Of a DNA stretch of 64,000 bases, positions 1 to 9,487 are shown one piece after another; the stretch's first letter is position 1; each line of letters begins with the position of its first letter. A program made the translations under genes and the position numbers. Origin of the DNA: Colwellia chukchiensis (lineage in GTDB: Bacteria > Pseudomonadota > Gammaproteobacteria > Enterobacterales > Alteromonadaceae); assembly GCF_002104455.1 (NCBI RefSeq), contig NZ_NBOC01000004.1, positions 62,001 to 126,000 on the forward strand, given 5' to 3'. The notes under the pieces are model-generated. The model did no database searches, was not told the DNA's origin, and saw only the letters and a program-made list of their open reading frames with translations.

Positions 1-236
1 TTGCGCGAATGCTCGCTAAGCGCATAAATATCCATGCCACCACTTTGCGCAGTCGCAGTGATGACTATAAAGCAAAGTTAATCAAGGCTTTTAATCGAGA
101 CTTTAAAGCAGCGCTTGAACAAGGGCATATAAAGCCAGTGATTTATCAGCAGTTTCCATGGCAAGATGTTGAACAGGCGCACCAAGTTATGGAAAACAAT
201 GCTAATACGGGCAAGTTAATTCTTATCGTTGACTAA
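1..236 (+). CDS. NAD(P)H quinone oxidoreductase, C-terminal end (partial)
   Basis: The reading frame is open from the left edge, so only the last 78 or so residues are present. The tail has the typical end of zinc-independent MDR quinone oxidoreductases (PIG3/QorA-like): a conserved segment reading PVIYQQFPWQDVEQAHQVME, followed by the NTGKLIL ending of the nucleotide-binding Rossmann fold. Family members reduce quinones with NADPH in the cytoplasm. The catalytic and cofactor regions lie outside the window, so the exact substrate class is inferred. The ATG at 9 is an internal methionine, not the start. Confidence 0.75.
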   Translation, partial: ARMLAKRINIHATTLRSRSDDYKAKLIKAFNRDFKAALEQGHIKPVIYQQFPWQDVEQAHQVMENNANTGKLILIVD

Positions 237-257
237 AGTTTACTAGTTAAGTGGTAA

Positions 258-300
258 TAAAAAAGCCCTAGCATTTGTATAAAAGCTAGGGCTATTTTTT
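258..300. terminator. Bidirectional intrinsic terminator
   Basis: A 9-bp perfect stem (AGCCCTAGC at 264-272, GCTAGGGCT at 285-293) has a 12-nt loop. It is followed by a T tract on the plus strand and preceded by an A tract, which is a T tract on the minus strand. It lies between the convergent oxidoreductase and PEP-CTERM genes and can serve both. Confidence 0.9.
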
Positions 301-319
301 GAAAATCGGAAAAGTTAAA

Positions 320-1060
320 TTAAGACTTTTTTACTTTGGTTGTTGAGCGCTTTTGACGAGCAACGAGTCCTAACAAAGCTAAAGCCAATAGCACCATAGT
401 TTGTGGCTCTGGTACCGTTGTTGATCCACAGTTAGATGTACAAGGCTGAGTTGTTCCACCAAAAAATGTTATATGTGATAGACCTCTCGGATTACCTTTT
501 TTATTGAGTGGTGTTGTCCAGCTGCCACTAGTCACTGTTTTAGCTAAATTTAAGCACGCCAGTGTGAAAGTAGAGGGTTGACATGCATTACTTGCCTCTG
601 GTGTGTTATCGACTAGCCAAAAAAGGTTGAAACCATTGCCCGCTTTTGCCGTCCAAAATTTAATCCCTGGAGAGCCACCAGTATAAGTCCATGTACCGGT
701 TTTGTAGTTTTTCCCGACGTTACCAAAACTCCAATCGCTTTGTTGGATATCAGCTGCAAACTGGCCACTTTCTGTATAGCTAGGAGAGCTTCCATTCGTA
801 TCAAATTTAGCGATAACATCGGCTAAATATACCGTATTTCCTAAATTATCATCGATCGCTATTCTACATGCATTAAAACCATTGTAACCATTGTATCCAG
901 CTTCGTGAAATACGGCATTTTTTTTACTACTACAATCGTTTCCGCTGAAACTCGCACTTTGTAACGAGGTAAAGGTAGCCATACTTGGCATTGCTATTAA
1001 TACGCAAACGCAGGCAAGCAGAGCCTTAGACCATGTTTTAATTCGCTTATTAATGTTCAC
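320..1060 (-). CDS. PEP-CTERM sorting-domain exported protein
   Basis: This 246-residue protein has an N-terminal signal peptide (basic start, hydrophobic core, cleavage near PSMA-T at about residue 28). It ends in a classical PEP-CTERM tail: VPEP at about residue 216, a hydrophobic segment, then a cluster of basic residues. In the family this tail is cut by an exosortase, and the protein is exported, often with exopolysaccharide. The central part (Cys-containing, rich in Gly, Asn and aromatics) resembles no enzyme I know. It is divergent from the PrsT-like TPR gene across a 261-bp spacer. The exosortase itself is not in the window. Confidence 0.85.
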   Translation of the reverse strand: MNINKRIKTWSKALLACVCVLIAMPSMATFTSLQSASFSGNDCSSKKNAVFHEAGYNGYNGFNACRIAIDDNLGNTVYLADVIAKFDTNGSSPSYTESGQFAADIQQSDWSFGNVGKNYKTGTWTYTGGSPGIKFWTAKAGNGFNLFWLVDNTPEASNACQPSTFTLACLNLAKTVTSGSWTTPLNKKGNPRGLSHITFFGGTTQPCTSNCGSTTVPEPQTMVLLALALLGLVARQKRSTTKVKKS

Positions 1061-1321
1061 TGGCTGTCCTTTTATTTAAACTGTTTTAATAATGCTTTGT
1101 TAGTTGATGTTAACAGATTGCAATAATTGTACCCAAATAATTTTTTTATTTTAAAGCAATAGCTTATAAATTCATAGCAAGCAGAGCAATTCATTATTGT
1201 AAAATAAACTGACACTTTTTTACCACACAAGGCAATTGTTAACTTATCAGCGTTTTTAAATTGCATTTTATGGTCATTAATGCGGATAATGTCATGATAC
1301 ATTAGCGAACATGATTGTGAT

Positions 1322-4102
1322 ATGACAAAACTAACTAGACGTTTTATTTTTTTAGTCTCTATTTGCTTAGCTATTGGCAGTAATGCCGCTGAACTTTATG
1401 AATTAGCAAACAAAAAGTTTAATGAACACCAATACGCTGAAGCTAAAATACATATAAAAAATTTATTAAAACAAGACCCGAGCAATATTGCCGCACGCTT
1501 TTTGTTAGTTGAGTTATTACTTGCTGATGAGCAAGCCGCGTTAGCGGAAACAGAATTAAACATCATTGCAGGCTTAGGGGGAGATCACAAACAAATCACG
1601 TTGCACCGCAGCAAAACTCTGCTCATGCAAAATAAGTACAATGAAGTGCTCAGCTTATTTGACGATAATTATATTGATCAAATCTTTGCTGCAAAAATGT
1701 ATGTACTTAAAGGTTTAGCCCACATAGGTTTAAGGCAACTTATTCTAGCCGAAGAAGCCTTTAATCAAGCCCTGCGCATTAATGCCAGTAACTTTGATGC
1801 TCAATTAGGTTTGGCGCAAATAAAAGTTAATCGTTTTCAATATGATGAAGCGAAAGCTATTGTCGAACAAGTGTTAGCAACGCCTTTTCCTCCGGAAAAA
1901 GCATGGTTTTTAAAAGCCACCATAGATCAGCATTTAGGTAATGTAGATAAAGCGTTAACAAGCATCAATAGTATTTTGATCAATAATCCGGAAAATGTTG
2001 AAGCATTGATCCTTAGGGCAACGTTATTATACGAGTTGAAAGATTATCCTGCGGCATTAAAAGATGCAGAATTGGTGCTAGCTAATGTTGCTAATGAACC
2101 AAGAGCGAAATTTATCCAAGCGGCTATTGCGGTGCAAAATGATGATATTGCCAGTAGTAATGCCCTTGTTGAAGAAATAGCGCAAACCTTAGCTAAAATA
2201 TCTCCGTCCGATTTACAGGCTAACCCGTCGTATTTGTATTTAGCCGGTGTTATTTTTTATCAGCAAGGTCAATACACAGTCGCGCAAGACTATTTTAATC
2301 AATACTTAGCAATTGATAACTTTAATGTTAATGCCAAACTTTTGTTGGCACGAATATTAATGGAACAAGGAGACTTTGAGAGCGCTAAAAGTCTGCTGGT
2401 TAAAGCGGCGGTACAACATGGTGATAATAGTAACATACTGACGCTACTAGGAGTTTGTTACCTTGAGTTGCAGCAATTTGAATCAGCAATTGTTTACTTT
2501 CAACAAGTTAAAAGGCTAAATCCATCGGGCAGTGTAGATTTACAATTAGCGAAAAGTTACTTATCGCTTAATGAAAACCGTAAAGCAATTAAGCTGTTAA
2601 ATGCAGGTGACTTTACTAACTCACAACAAGTGATTGCGAGCTTTTTGTTAGTTGAGGCTTATTTAAAAGAACAGAACGCTGATTCGGCAATAAAAATAGC
2701 CAAAAAACTCACACAACTAGAGCCGAAAAATCCAGAGTATCAACATCATTTAGGCTTTGTTTATCAGCGTGTTGGAGATTTTACAAACGCAAAGTTACAC
2801 TTCCAAAAAGCATTGGAGTTAAATGATTTACATGTCAAATCCATCATTAGTCTCGCGCAAGTTACCAGCGCAATGGGCGCGCCAGAGCAGGGCTTTAGTC
2901 AACTGCAAAAGGCGTTAAGTAAACAGCCGAACGAAGTTGAACTACTAAAGGCAATTGCCAATCACTATGAACGTATGGGGCAAGATTTAGATGCCGCTAA
3001 CATTTACCAAAAAGCGTTACTACAACAGCCGAATAGTGAAGCTTTGTTGTTAAGTTATGCTGCGAGTCTAGGGCGACAAGATAAATTTAAGGAAGCCATT
3101 GAAACGATTAATAGCTTTTTATTGTCTCAGCAAAAAACCGGCAAAATTTATGTGTTATTAGGGCACTTATATCTGAAGAATAAACAAGTTGCCTTAGCGA
3201 TTGATAGCTATCGTGACGCTCTGAAGTTTGGGGCAACGAAATCTCGGGTTTACTTCTATATCGCGAAAGCTTTTCAAAGCGATAGAAAATTTTCCGAGGC
3301 CGTAGCGGCCTATCAAAAATCCATTGCTTGGGCGCCAACCGCATTAGAGCCGGTGCTGGCTTTCGCTAATTATTTAAATCAGCAATCTCGTTATAACGAC
3401 GCCATAACTGCCTTGCTCGCCTTTGAAGGTGCCGCGAAAACTTCGCATAACTATATAGCAACCCTAGCCCACGCTTATTATCTTAATAAGCAGTATCAAC
3501 AAGCAGAGCAACATTATTTAAAAATTATTCAATCTGGAGCAATCAGCACCATATCTGGTTTGGCTATGGTTTATCATGCCCAGCAACAAACTGAAAAGGC
3601 GCTAGCTTTAATTAACGCTGGCTTAAAAAGTCACCCGAATAATTTAGTCTTGCTAAGTACGCAAGCTGAAATTCATATTAAAAATCAACAATGGGCGCAG
3701 GCAGAGAATATTTATAGCCAATTAATTAGTTTAAACGATAACCAACCTATGTTATTGAATAACGCAGCCTATGTGGCTATGGTGCAAGCTAAGTATGAGC
3801 TTGCTAAAGCATATGCTACTCGCTCGGTTGAGATTCTAGACAATGTGCCAGACTCGCTCGATACCTTAGGTTGGATATATTATTTAACCCAAGATTACGC
3901 AAAAGCGTTGCCTATACTGCGCAAAGCGTTAGCCATTGATTATTCAAATGTTGAAATAAAATACCATCTGGCGATGACATTAAAAGCACTAGGACAAGAG
4001 CGAGAAGCATTTAATTTATTGCGTGAAGTGGTCAATAGCCAGTTTGAATTTACTGACAAGGCCAAAGCTAAGCAAGTACTTGATGACTGGCTTAAGTCGT
4101 AA
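1322..4102 (+). CDS. prsT: PrsT-like TPR-repeat protein of the PEP-CTERM/exosortase system
   Basis: This 926-residue protein is built almost entirely of tetratricopeptide helical pairs (roughly 20 or more by eye, with repeated A..Y..A...F..AL...P patterns). It follows a signal peptide ending near SNA-A at about residue 23. Length and architecture match the PEP-CTERM system TPR lipoprotein family (PrsT). No canonical lipobox is visible, so it may be periplasmic or held otherwise rather than a true lipoprotein. The divergent PEP-CTERM gene supports the assignment. The family is thought to act as a scaffold in export or polysaccharide assembly; that role is inferred. Confidence 0.8.
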   Translation: MTKLTRRFIFLVSICLAIGSNAAELYELANKKFNEHQYAEAKIHIKNLLKQDPSNIAARFLLVELLLADEQAALAETELNIIAGLGGDHKQITLHRSKTLLMQNKYNEVLSLFDDNYIDQIFAAKMYVLKGLAHIGLRQLILAEEAFNQALRINASNFDAQLGLAQIKVNRFQYDEAKAIVEQVLATPFPPEKAWFLKATIDQHLGNVDKALTSINSILINNPENVEALILRATLLYELKDYPAALKDAELVLANVANEPRAKFIQAAIAVQNDDIASSNALVEEIAQTLAKISPSDLQANPSYLYLAGVIFYQQGQYTVAQDYFNQYLAIDNFNVNAKLLLARILMEQGDFESAKSLLVKAAVQHGDNSNILTLLGVCYLELQQFESAIVYFQQVKRLNPSGSVDLQLAKSYLSLNENRKAIKLLNAGDFTNSQQVIASFLLVEAYLKEQNADSAIKIAKKLTQLEPKNPEYQHHLGFVYQRVGDFTNAKLHFQKALELNDLHVKSIISLAQVTSAMGAPEQGFSQLQKALSKQPNEVELLKAIANHYERMGQDLDAANIYQKALLQQPNSEALLLSYAASLGRQDKFKEAIETINSFLLSQQKTGKIYVLLGHLYLKNKQVALAIDSYRDALKFGATKSRVYFYIAKAFQSDRKFSEAVAAYQKSIAWAPTALEPVLAFANYLNQQSRYNDAITALLAFEGAAKTSHNYIATLAHAYYLNKQYQQAEQHYLKIIQSGAISTISGLAMVYHAQQQTEKALALINAGLKSHPNNLVLLSTQAEIHIKNQQWAQAENIYSQLISLNDNQPMLLNNAAYVAMVQAKYELAKAYATRSVEILDNVPDSLDTLGWIYYLTQDYAKALPILRKALAIDYSNVEIKYHLAMTLKALGQEREAFNLLREVVNSQFEFTDKAKAKQVLDDWLKS

Positions 4103-4119
4103 TGATTGTTAATAAAACA

Positions 4120-4230
4120 ACCCTGCGAAACTGATTGAGCGGCGCTTGGCATCGCAGTTGGCCTAGCGCAGGGTATCTTGCCTAAGTTATGGTTAGAAAC
4201 AGCGCTTTATCGCAGCAAAAACAAGCGCTG
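4120..4230. repeat. Two inverted repeats between convergent genes
   Basis: The first inverted repeat pairs ACCCTGCG (4120-4127) with CGCAGGGT (4167-4174). The second pairs CAGCGCTT (4200-4207) with AAGCGCTG (4223-4230). They fill the space between prsT and the convergent acetyltransferase gene. Neither has a T tract, so they may be REP-like elements or factor-assisted transcription ends. Confidence 0.45.
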
Positions 4231-4243
4231 CGCTTACTATATG

Positions 4244-4834
4244 TTATGACAGTAACGTTTGCTTGTTTTGCCAATTAGCACGCAGTAAACCGTAATCAAC
4301 CTGATCTGTCCATTGCGTACCGTTTAAATAATGCTGCTTAAAAAATGCTTCGCGGACAAAACCTAGTTTTTCCATCACCCGATAAGACGCAATATTTCTA
4401 GGATCACACTTTGCGACGATTTTAAAAAAGCCTAACTCGTTGAATAAATAATGAATTAACAGATGTGCCGCTTTAGTGCATATCCCTTGGCCTGTGACGG
4501 TTTCACTTAACCGATAACCTAATTCAGCACGTTGATTTTGCCAATCTTCAATGCGAAACACTATTTCACCCACCACGCTGTCATCTGCTTGTAAGCAAAT
4601 GACTAAGCCATTCCAGTGACCGAGCGTAAATTGCCAAGGTGCAGATAATTGCTGCACCACCTTTAATACATCGCTATCACTTTCCGGTGGGCGTATGTAA
4701 CGACAGTTTTCTGGGTTTTGCCGAAAAGCTTTAATAGCACTGTAGTCAGCCATAGTTGCTGGCCTAAGGTAAATATTGTCAGCTTTGAGCGTGGGTGCTA
4801 ATTGTTGAGCGTCTAAGTTTACTTTCATCGTCAT
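4244..4834 (-). CDS. GNAT N-acetyltransferase, RimJ/RimL type
   Basis: This 196-residue cytoplasmic protein has the GNAT fold seen in RimJ/RimL and SpeG-like acetyltransferases. The N-terminal LRPATMADYSAIKAFRQ segment is typical. The acetyl-CoA-binding region lies around LSETVTGQGICTKAAHLL, and the C-terminal NIASYRVMEKLGFVREAFFK is the family hallmark. The substrate (ribosomal protein N-terminus, amino acid or drug) cannot be told. It is the last gene of a minus-strand run and is separated by 20 bp from the DUF6265 gene. Confidence 0.85.
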   Translation of the reverse strand: MTMKVNLDAQQLAPTLKADNIYLRPATMADYSAIKAFRQNPENCRYIRPPESDSDVLKVVQQLSAPWQFTLGHWNGLVICLQADDSVVGEIVFRIEDWQNQRAELGYRLSETVTGQGICTKAAHLLIHYLFNELGFFKIVAKCDPRNIASYRVMEKLGFVREAFFKQHYLNGTQWTDQVDYGLLRANWQNKQTLLS

Positions 4835-4854
4835 CGCGCTATGTATAAGACTTT

Positions 4855-5334
4855 TTAATTATTAATAGCACTATTTTTGACACGATATAATTGAATTGTA
4901 AAGGCTTTTTCTGATTTTCCGCTGACGGTGATGGTTACGCTATTATCGTTGTGCAACTGGTATTTAATGGTATGAGGAAAGTCATGCGCTGGGTTTTCAA
5001 AACTGAAACTTTGGCCTTGGCTTGTTTGCTGACATTGGTTGAGTTTAAAGGCAATAGGCATAGGGTTATGGGCAACTTTTGCTAAGTAAAATAGCTCACC
5101 AGACATGGCCAGTAAGCGCAGCGACTCGTGTTTATTGCTGGTGACGCCAGTGCCTGCAAAAGTATCTTCACTTAATTTTGTCCAATGCTCCTTAGTGGCC
5201 GGCTGTTGATTGTGCGTTTGCCAGTGACCCAGTAGCCAGTCTAGATCAGCTAAACTCGCGCAACTGGCCGCATAAACATTGGCACTAGTGAGCAACCATG
5301 CAGTGATAACTGCCTTGCCAATTAATTTAAGCAT
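4855..5334 (-). CDS. DUF6265 family exported protein
   Basis: This 159-residue protein starts with a signal peptide (cleavage near VYA-A). The mature part begins with a LDWLLGHWQ block and continues with ENPAHDFPHTIKY, both typical of the DUF6265 family of predicted periplasmic beta-barrel or lipocalin-like proteins of unknown role. I chose the ATG at 5334-5332 because it overlaps the TGA stop of the upstream DUF1653 gene as TGATG, which suggests translational coupling. A TTG one codon earlier is also open. Confidence 0.7.
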   Translation of the reverse strand: MLKLIGKAVITAWLLTSANVYAASCASLADLDWLLGHWQTHNQQPATKEHWTKLSEDTFAGTGVTSNKHESLRLLAMSGELFYLAKVAHNPMPIAFKLNQCQQTSQGQSFSFENPAHDFPHTIKYQLHNDNSVTITVSGKSEKAFTIQLYRVKNSAINN

Positions 5335-5570
5335 CAAATCAGCTGTTTGTGAGGCGAGTTGTTATCACAGACATACTTAAAACGCTTAATAACCTTGCCA
5401 TCACGCTCAATGGTTTCGTCAAACATGGCCAGTGGTCTAACCCAAATGGCTCGATCGCCGTATTCGGGTTGGTAAACCACCATTAGCTCTTCGGTTTCAC
5501 TGTGTTTGGCAATATGGAGCACTTGGTAATAGTTGCCTTTAAAGTGTTGGTAACGTCCGGTTTTTAACAT
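5334..5570 (-). CDS. DUF1653 domain protein
   Basis: This 78-residue protein carries the DUF1653 signature: GRYQHFKGNYYQVLHIAKHS, then VVYQPEYGDRAIWVRP and a closing MF.E.I..DGK..KRF. The function of this small cytoplasmic family is not known to me. The frame is open back to 5615, but the ATG at 5570 has a GAGAG ribosome site just upstream and avoids overlap with moaE, so I take it as the start. It sits between moaE and the DUF6265 gene in a tight minus-strand operon. Confidence 0.75.
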   Translation of the reverse strand: MLKTGRYQHFKGNYYQVLHIAKHSETEELMVVYQPEYGDRAIWVRPLAMFDETIERDGKVIKRFKYVCDNNSPHKQLI

Positions 5571-5590
5571 TGCAGCTCTCGTTTGGTTAT

Positions 5591-6049
5591 TTATTTGGGC
5601 AGTTTTTCTGACCACTGCTGAGCATGATCGTCATCGCTGGCTTTGGCATCTAACCATTTACTGCCTGCATTGGTGCGCTCTTTTTTCCAAAATGGTGCTC
5701 GGGTTTTTAAAAAGTCGATCAAAAACTCACAGGCGGCAAAAGCGGCTTTACGGTGCGGGCTAGTGACGCCGATAAAAACAATTTGCTCGCCTAAGCTTAA
5801 GTCGCCAAAGCGATGAATAATGGTCACTTTATTAAGCGGCCAGTGCTGTCGCGCTTGAGCTTCAATATCGTTTAATACCTTTTCTGTCATGCCAGGGTAG
5901 TGCTCTAACGATAAGCCTTGTATGCCAAGCCCTTCGTTAAAGTCTCTAACCTTACCAACAAAAGTGACGATAGCGCCATCTTGGTTGTCACTGGCAAGCC
6001 GTTGATATTCATCAGCCACGACAAAATCTTCAGATTGTACGAAAATCAT
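5591..6049 (-). CDS. moaE: Molybdopterin synthase catalytic subunit MoaE
   Basis: This 152-residue protein matches MoaE over its full length. It has GAIVTFVGKVRDFN near residue 26, LEHYPGM, IIHRFGDLSLGEQIV, SPHRKAAFAACEFLID, and the active-site segment APFWKKE with its catalytic lysines. MoaE uses the MoaD thiocarboxylate to place two sulfurs on cyclic pyranopterin monophosphate and form molybdopterin. Its start abuts the moaD stop, and the ribosome site (GGAGG) lies in the last codons of moaD. This indicates coupled translation of the two subunits. Confidence 0.95.
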   Translation of the reverse strand: MIFVQSEDFVVADEYQRLASDNQDGAIVTFVGKVRDFNEGLGIQGLSLEHYPGMTEKVLNDIEAQARQHWPLNKVTIIHRFGDLSLGEQIVFIGVTSPHRKAAFAACEFLIDFLKTRAPFWKKERTNAGSKWLDAKASDDDHAQQWSEKLPK

Positions 6050-6298
6050 TTAACCTCCAGTGACAGGCGGAAAAAATGCTACTTCATCACCGCTGTTTAC
6101 GCTGTGTGACCAATCGGTAATTTCTTGATTTACCGCCACTAATAGGGTATCAGCGCTCATCACTTGCGCCCATGTTGCCCCCTTTTGTGCTAATTGTTGG
6201 CGAATATGCTCAGTGGTCATATTTTCCGTTACAGCTAATTGTAAGCTATCGGTTGCAAGTTGCTCGCGTAAACGCGCAAAAAATAATACCTTTATCAT
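6050..6298 (-). CDS. moaD: Molybdopterin synthase sulfur carrier subunit MoaD
   Basis: This 82-residue ubiquitin-like protein starts MIKVLFFARLREQL. It ends VAFFPPVTGG, the C-terminal Gly-Gly that is adenylated and thiocarboxylated (by MoeB) before sulfur transfer through MoaE. It lies between moaC and moaE in the same minus-strand operon. An AGAGG ribosome site is seen just before the ATG. Confidence 0.95.
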   Translation of the reverse strand: MIKVLFFARLREQLATDSLQLAVTENMTTEHIRQQLAQKGATWAQVMSADTLLVAVNQEITDWSHSVNSGDEVAFFPPVTGG

Positions 6299-6312
6299 GA
6301 GTTAAACCTCTA

Positions 6313-6801
6313 TCAATTGGCTTGGTTATGCAAGTAGTTACCTGATTTGCCGCCTTGCTTTTCTACTAAGTGAATATTGCTAATGATCATATCCTTTTGT
6401 ACAGCTTTACACATGTCATATATGGTTAATGCTGCAGTAGAGGCAGCGGTTAAGGCTTCCATTTCTACCCCCGTTTTACCGGCAAGTTTACAAAGCGCGG
6501 TGATTTGCACGCGATTGTGCTGTGGTTGTGCAACTATGTCGACTTCTATTTTAGTCAACATCAAGGGATGACATAGCGGAATAAGTTCACTGGTTTTTTT
6601 TGCGGCCATAATGCCGGCAATTCTGGCGGTAGCAAACACATCACCCTTGTGGTGCTTGCCCTCGACAATCATAGTTAAAGTTTGCGCTGACATTTCAATG
6701 TAGGCTTGGGCGATGGCGGTACGCTCTGTGGTGTTTTTTTCTGTAACGTCAACCATATGCGCATTACCGTCGGCATTGATATGGGTAAATTTCTCGCTCA
6801 T
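6313..6801 (-). CDS. moaC: Cyclic pyranopterin monophosphate synthase MoaC
   Basis: This 162-residue protein is a full-length MoaC. It starts with [15 protein letters not shown] and has [43 protein letters not shown] and [10 protein letters not shown], which hold the catalytic Lys and Asp residues. It converts the MoaA product (3',8-cyclo-GTP) to cyclic pyranopterin monophosphate. It is the first gene of moaCDE here. moaA and moaB are not in the window, so they must lie elsewhere. Confidence 0.95.
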   Translation of the reverse strand: MSEKFTHINADGNAHMVDVTEKNTTERTAIAQAYIEMSAQTLTMIVEGKHHKGDVFATARIAGIMAAKKTSELIPLCHPLMLTKIEVDIVAQPQHNRVQITALCKLAGKTGVEMEALTAASTAALTIYDMCKAVQKDMIISNIHLVEKQGGKSGNYLHNQAN

Positions 6802-6859
6802 TTAATTATCTCTAAACTGTTCGCTATTTTGCGTGTTTTTCATTTGCCGCCTATCTTAC

Positions 6860-6889
6860 CTTATCTTAGGGGGAGAGTATTAAGATAAG
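6860..6889. promoter_or_regulatory. Perfect 9-bp hairpin in the moaC upstream region
   Basis: CTTATCTTA (6860-6868) and TAAGATAAG (6881-6889) enclose a 12-nt loop (C-rich on the minus strand), about 60 nt upstream of the moaC start. It does not look like a molybdenum-cofactor riboswitch and has no T tract. It could be an operator or a 5' leader structure. Confidence 0.4.
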
Positions 6890-7027
6890 TCATTATTTTA
6901 CTTTTTCGCTATGTTTTGTTTGTTGTTTTGCTGACGTTAAACTAAAAAACCAACTCAGTTATAATTTGATGGCAGTGATGTTAATCACCAGCTAAAGTGC
7001 AGGCACTATTGGTTACCTTGCTAACAA

Positions 7028-7525
7028 TTAAAAATATACCGCATGAAACTGCGCTAAGCGTTTATGGTTTTTATCGTGTAATGTTAAACCCTGCGCTGAA
7101 ATATCAAAATGCAGTTTGCCTTGAAAAAGTGATAAAAACTGTTGCTCATTTTGGTGAAGGTCTGGGCATGCCATTTGCGTTGTTGCCACAGCGTTAAATA
7201 CTAAACTGCCGGTATTACGGCTTTGCTCAACGCTGGAATAATGGCCAAAAAAATGATTACAACCGCTAAAGCCGGTGATGCGTTGATCTTTTTGATGAAA
7301 AATTAAATGGCTTTCCCGCGCTTGGTTATCAGCCATCTTGATTTTAATACCGTCGAGCTCGACTAATCGCCAATAAGTTTCTGTGAGCGTGGCATTAGCG
7401 GCTGCTGTGCTTGCTGTATTATGGTTGTTTGTGTTGTTGCGCTCTGTAATCGTGCCACTACAGCCGAGTAAAGTCAGTGTTGCACAGGTTAAGAATACGC
7501 GTGTGAGTGTTTGACGGTTGCTCAT
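7028..7525 (-). CDS. META-domain (HslJ-like) lipoprotein
   Basis: This 165-residue protein has a lipoprotein signal peptide with lipobox LLGC (Cys22) and a short Asn/Ala/Thr-rich linker. A META domain follows from about residue 48: TYWRLVELDG, ITGFSGCNHFFGHY and TTQMACPD. HslJ-type META proteins are linked to novobiocin and heat responses, but the biochemical role is unclear. It is probably anchored to the outer membrane. It lies upstream of moaC on the same strand with a 226-bp gap, so it is probably transcribed separately. Confidence 0.85.
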   Translation of the reverse strand: MSNRQTLTRVFLTCATLTLLGCSGTITERNNTNNHNTASTAAANATLTETYWRLVELDGIKIKMADNQARESHLIFHQKDQRITGFSGCNHFFGHYSSVEQSRNTGSLVFNAVATTQMACPDLHQNEQQFLSLFQGKLHFDISAQGLTLHDKNHKRLAQFHAVYF

Positions 7526-8303
7526 ATTTTCTCGCTATTATTGCTATGTTTAGCCTTTATCAGCAGACATTTTATCAACTTAATTACTAGCGAGCGAGAA
7601 TAAGTACTAACAGGCATACAAAGCTAGAGCATTAAGTGTTTAAACGCTTGATAGCATACTGTGAATAAATACGGGCAACTATAAATTAAAGCACTTAAAT
7701 TTCACTGCGGCTGCATCACTAGCAATGCTGGTATTGGCGATGTTCATAATGAGTAATATTAGTACTGGTTTGGCAAAATTTTGCGGGCTAACTATTTACA
7801 GGCACACCATATATTCAACCTCGTTATCACTCATGTTGTAGTACTTTCTTGTTGCAGCCATTGGTAGCACAAGTAGCGCGCCAAGGTGCTGACTTTGGCA
7901 AAGGTACAATTATTTACCGAATAACGGCGCTAAGTTTGCAACAATATACCGTTAAGTAATTCAGCGGGGCATTTTTAACCTTATGCTTAAGTTGCAACGG
8001 GGAAGAGATTGACTTGCTTTATGAGCTAAATTTTAGCAATCATCAATTAAAAACCTAACGTATGCGGTTATAGCGCATAGATAGCAAATCGGCGTTGAGG
8101 GGCTTTACAAGCAGCGGTTATTTGTCGCAGTTGGCTAGATAATATGAGTTTTCATTCATAGCCAATAGAGGGGAGCCGTCAGCCCAATATGTTAAATCCA
8201 TTGAAGTTTACTATCATAAAACCACAACCGTTAGTGATTAGTTGCTTAAAACGCTAGTATTTGTAAGCCTTTATATCAAAATTTTATATAACAGGAGTGA
8301 GTC
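7526..8303. other. 778-bp stretch without a recognisable gene
   Basis: I found no convincing gene in either strand. Short translations (for example a hydrophobic run near 7700-7790) break quickly at stops and look like a decayed gene, but I cannot name its parent. A small hairpin, TATGCG/CGCATA, lies near 8060-8080. The right end holds the promoter and ribosome site of the MFS gene. Confidence 0.4.
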
Positions 8304-9487
8304 TTGAGCGTATCCAAGCCTGTAGTTAACGGTACAAATTATGCCACCTGGTTTTTGTTTTCTCTTATGGCCAGTGTTACCTTTATCGGAATTTTATCTG
8401 AACTTGTACCTTCGGGTATTCTCCCGCAAATGACCGAGGGTTTAGCGATAGCAGAAGCGCAAGTTGGTTTTTTAGTGGGGGTGTATGCGCTGGCCTCGGC
8501 CATTTTTGCGATTCCGCTTATCAGTATGACCTTGGCGGTGAATCGAAAAACCTTATTATTGTTTTTGTTAGTGGGCTTTACAGTTTCAAACATTGTGGTT
8601 GGGCTTAGCTCTTGGTATCAACTCATTGTAGTTATGCGTATTGTTGGTGGTATTTGCGCTGGCATTATGTGGCCAATGATTGCTGCGTATGGCGCAGCGC
8701 TAGTGCCTAAAGAGCAACAGGGCAAGGCCATCACCATCATAATGTCGGGTAATACCTTTGGTGTCAGCCTAGGTTTGCCCTTGATGACCTTGATAGGCAC
8801 TGAGCTAGGTTGGCGTACCACCTTTATCGTGTTAGGTGCGCTGGGGGCAACCATAGCGCTGTTATCAGCAAAATATTTGCCCTCCATCAAGGGCGAAAAA
8901 CTTACTAAAAGCAACTCACCATGGGTGGTGTTAAAAACACCCTCAGTTTTGCTAGTGCTGGTGCTAACCTTTTTATCTGTTTTGGCTCATTACGGCAGCT
9001 ATACCACATCACATTATTAGTTGAAACTATTGATTTTCACGGTGGTATTAGCCTAGCGCTATTAATTTTTGGTATTGGCTCAGTGGTGTCTGTGTTGTTA
9101 TCGGCAAAAGTTATCGACACACACTTGCGTGGCTTAATTGTCAGTATGTTGGCCTGTGGTGTACTGGCAATGAGCTTATTAGTGTTTCTTGGCGGAATTA
9201 ATGGCCTGTCACATTTGGCGTTTTTTCTCTGGGGCTTGGCGTTTGGCCCGCTTGTGACTATGTATCAAACGGCCGTTAGCAAACAAGTGACTGATGCTAA
9301 AGCGGTGGCAACCTCAGTGCAATCGAGTGTATTTAACCTGTCTATAATGGTGGCAACATGGCTTGGCGGTTTAATTTTAGTTCACCTGCCTCATATAGGA
9401 GTGCTTGGTATTGGTTACCTATCCATTATTTGTTTCCTACCCGCTCTGGTTATTGCCTTTTTGGCAAAGCGAACGTTAACAAAATAG
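8304..9487 (+). pseudogene. MFS transporter broken by a one-base frameshift
   Basis: The first frame (8304-9020) gives seven transmembrane-like segments of a 12-TM major facilitator protein (DHA1/AraJ-like). The second frame, open through to 9487, gives the rest. Restoring one base near 9006 joins HYGSYT to ITLLVETIDFHGGIS without a gap, giving a protein of about 394 residues. The start is TTG at 8304 with AGGAG six bases upstream. Both halves keep good family-like sequence, so the break is recent or a sequencing error. Substrate unknown. Confidence 0.8.

Noticed and set aside
1072-1302. 76-codon open frame on the minus strand between the PEP-CTERM and PrsT genes
   Set aside because: Composition is random-like, there is no ribosome site, and it occupies the divergent promoter region.
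6802-7027. Molybdenum-cofactor riboswitch before moaC
   Set aside because: A perfect 9-bp hairpin is present, but the multi-stem core expected for that riboswitch is not visible.
6997-7197. 66-codon plus-strand frame opposite the META-domain gene
   Set aside because: It is the antisense shadow of a well-supported lipoprotein gene.
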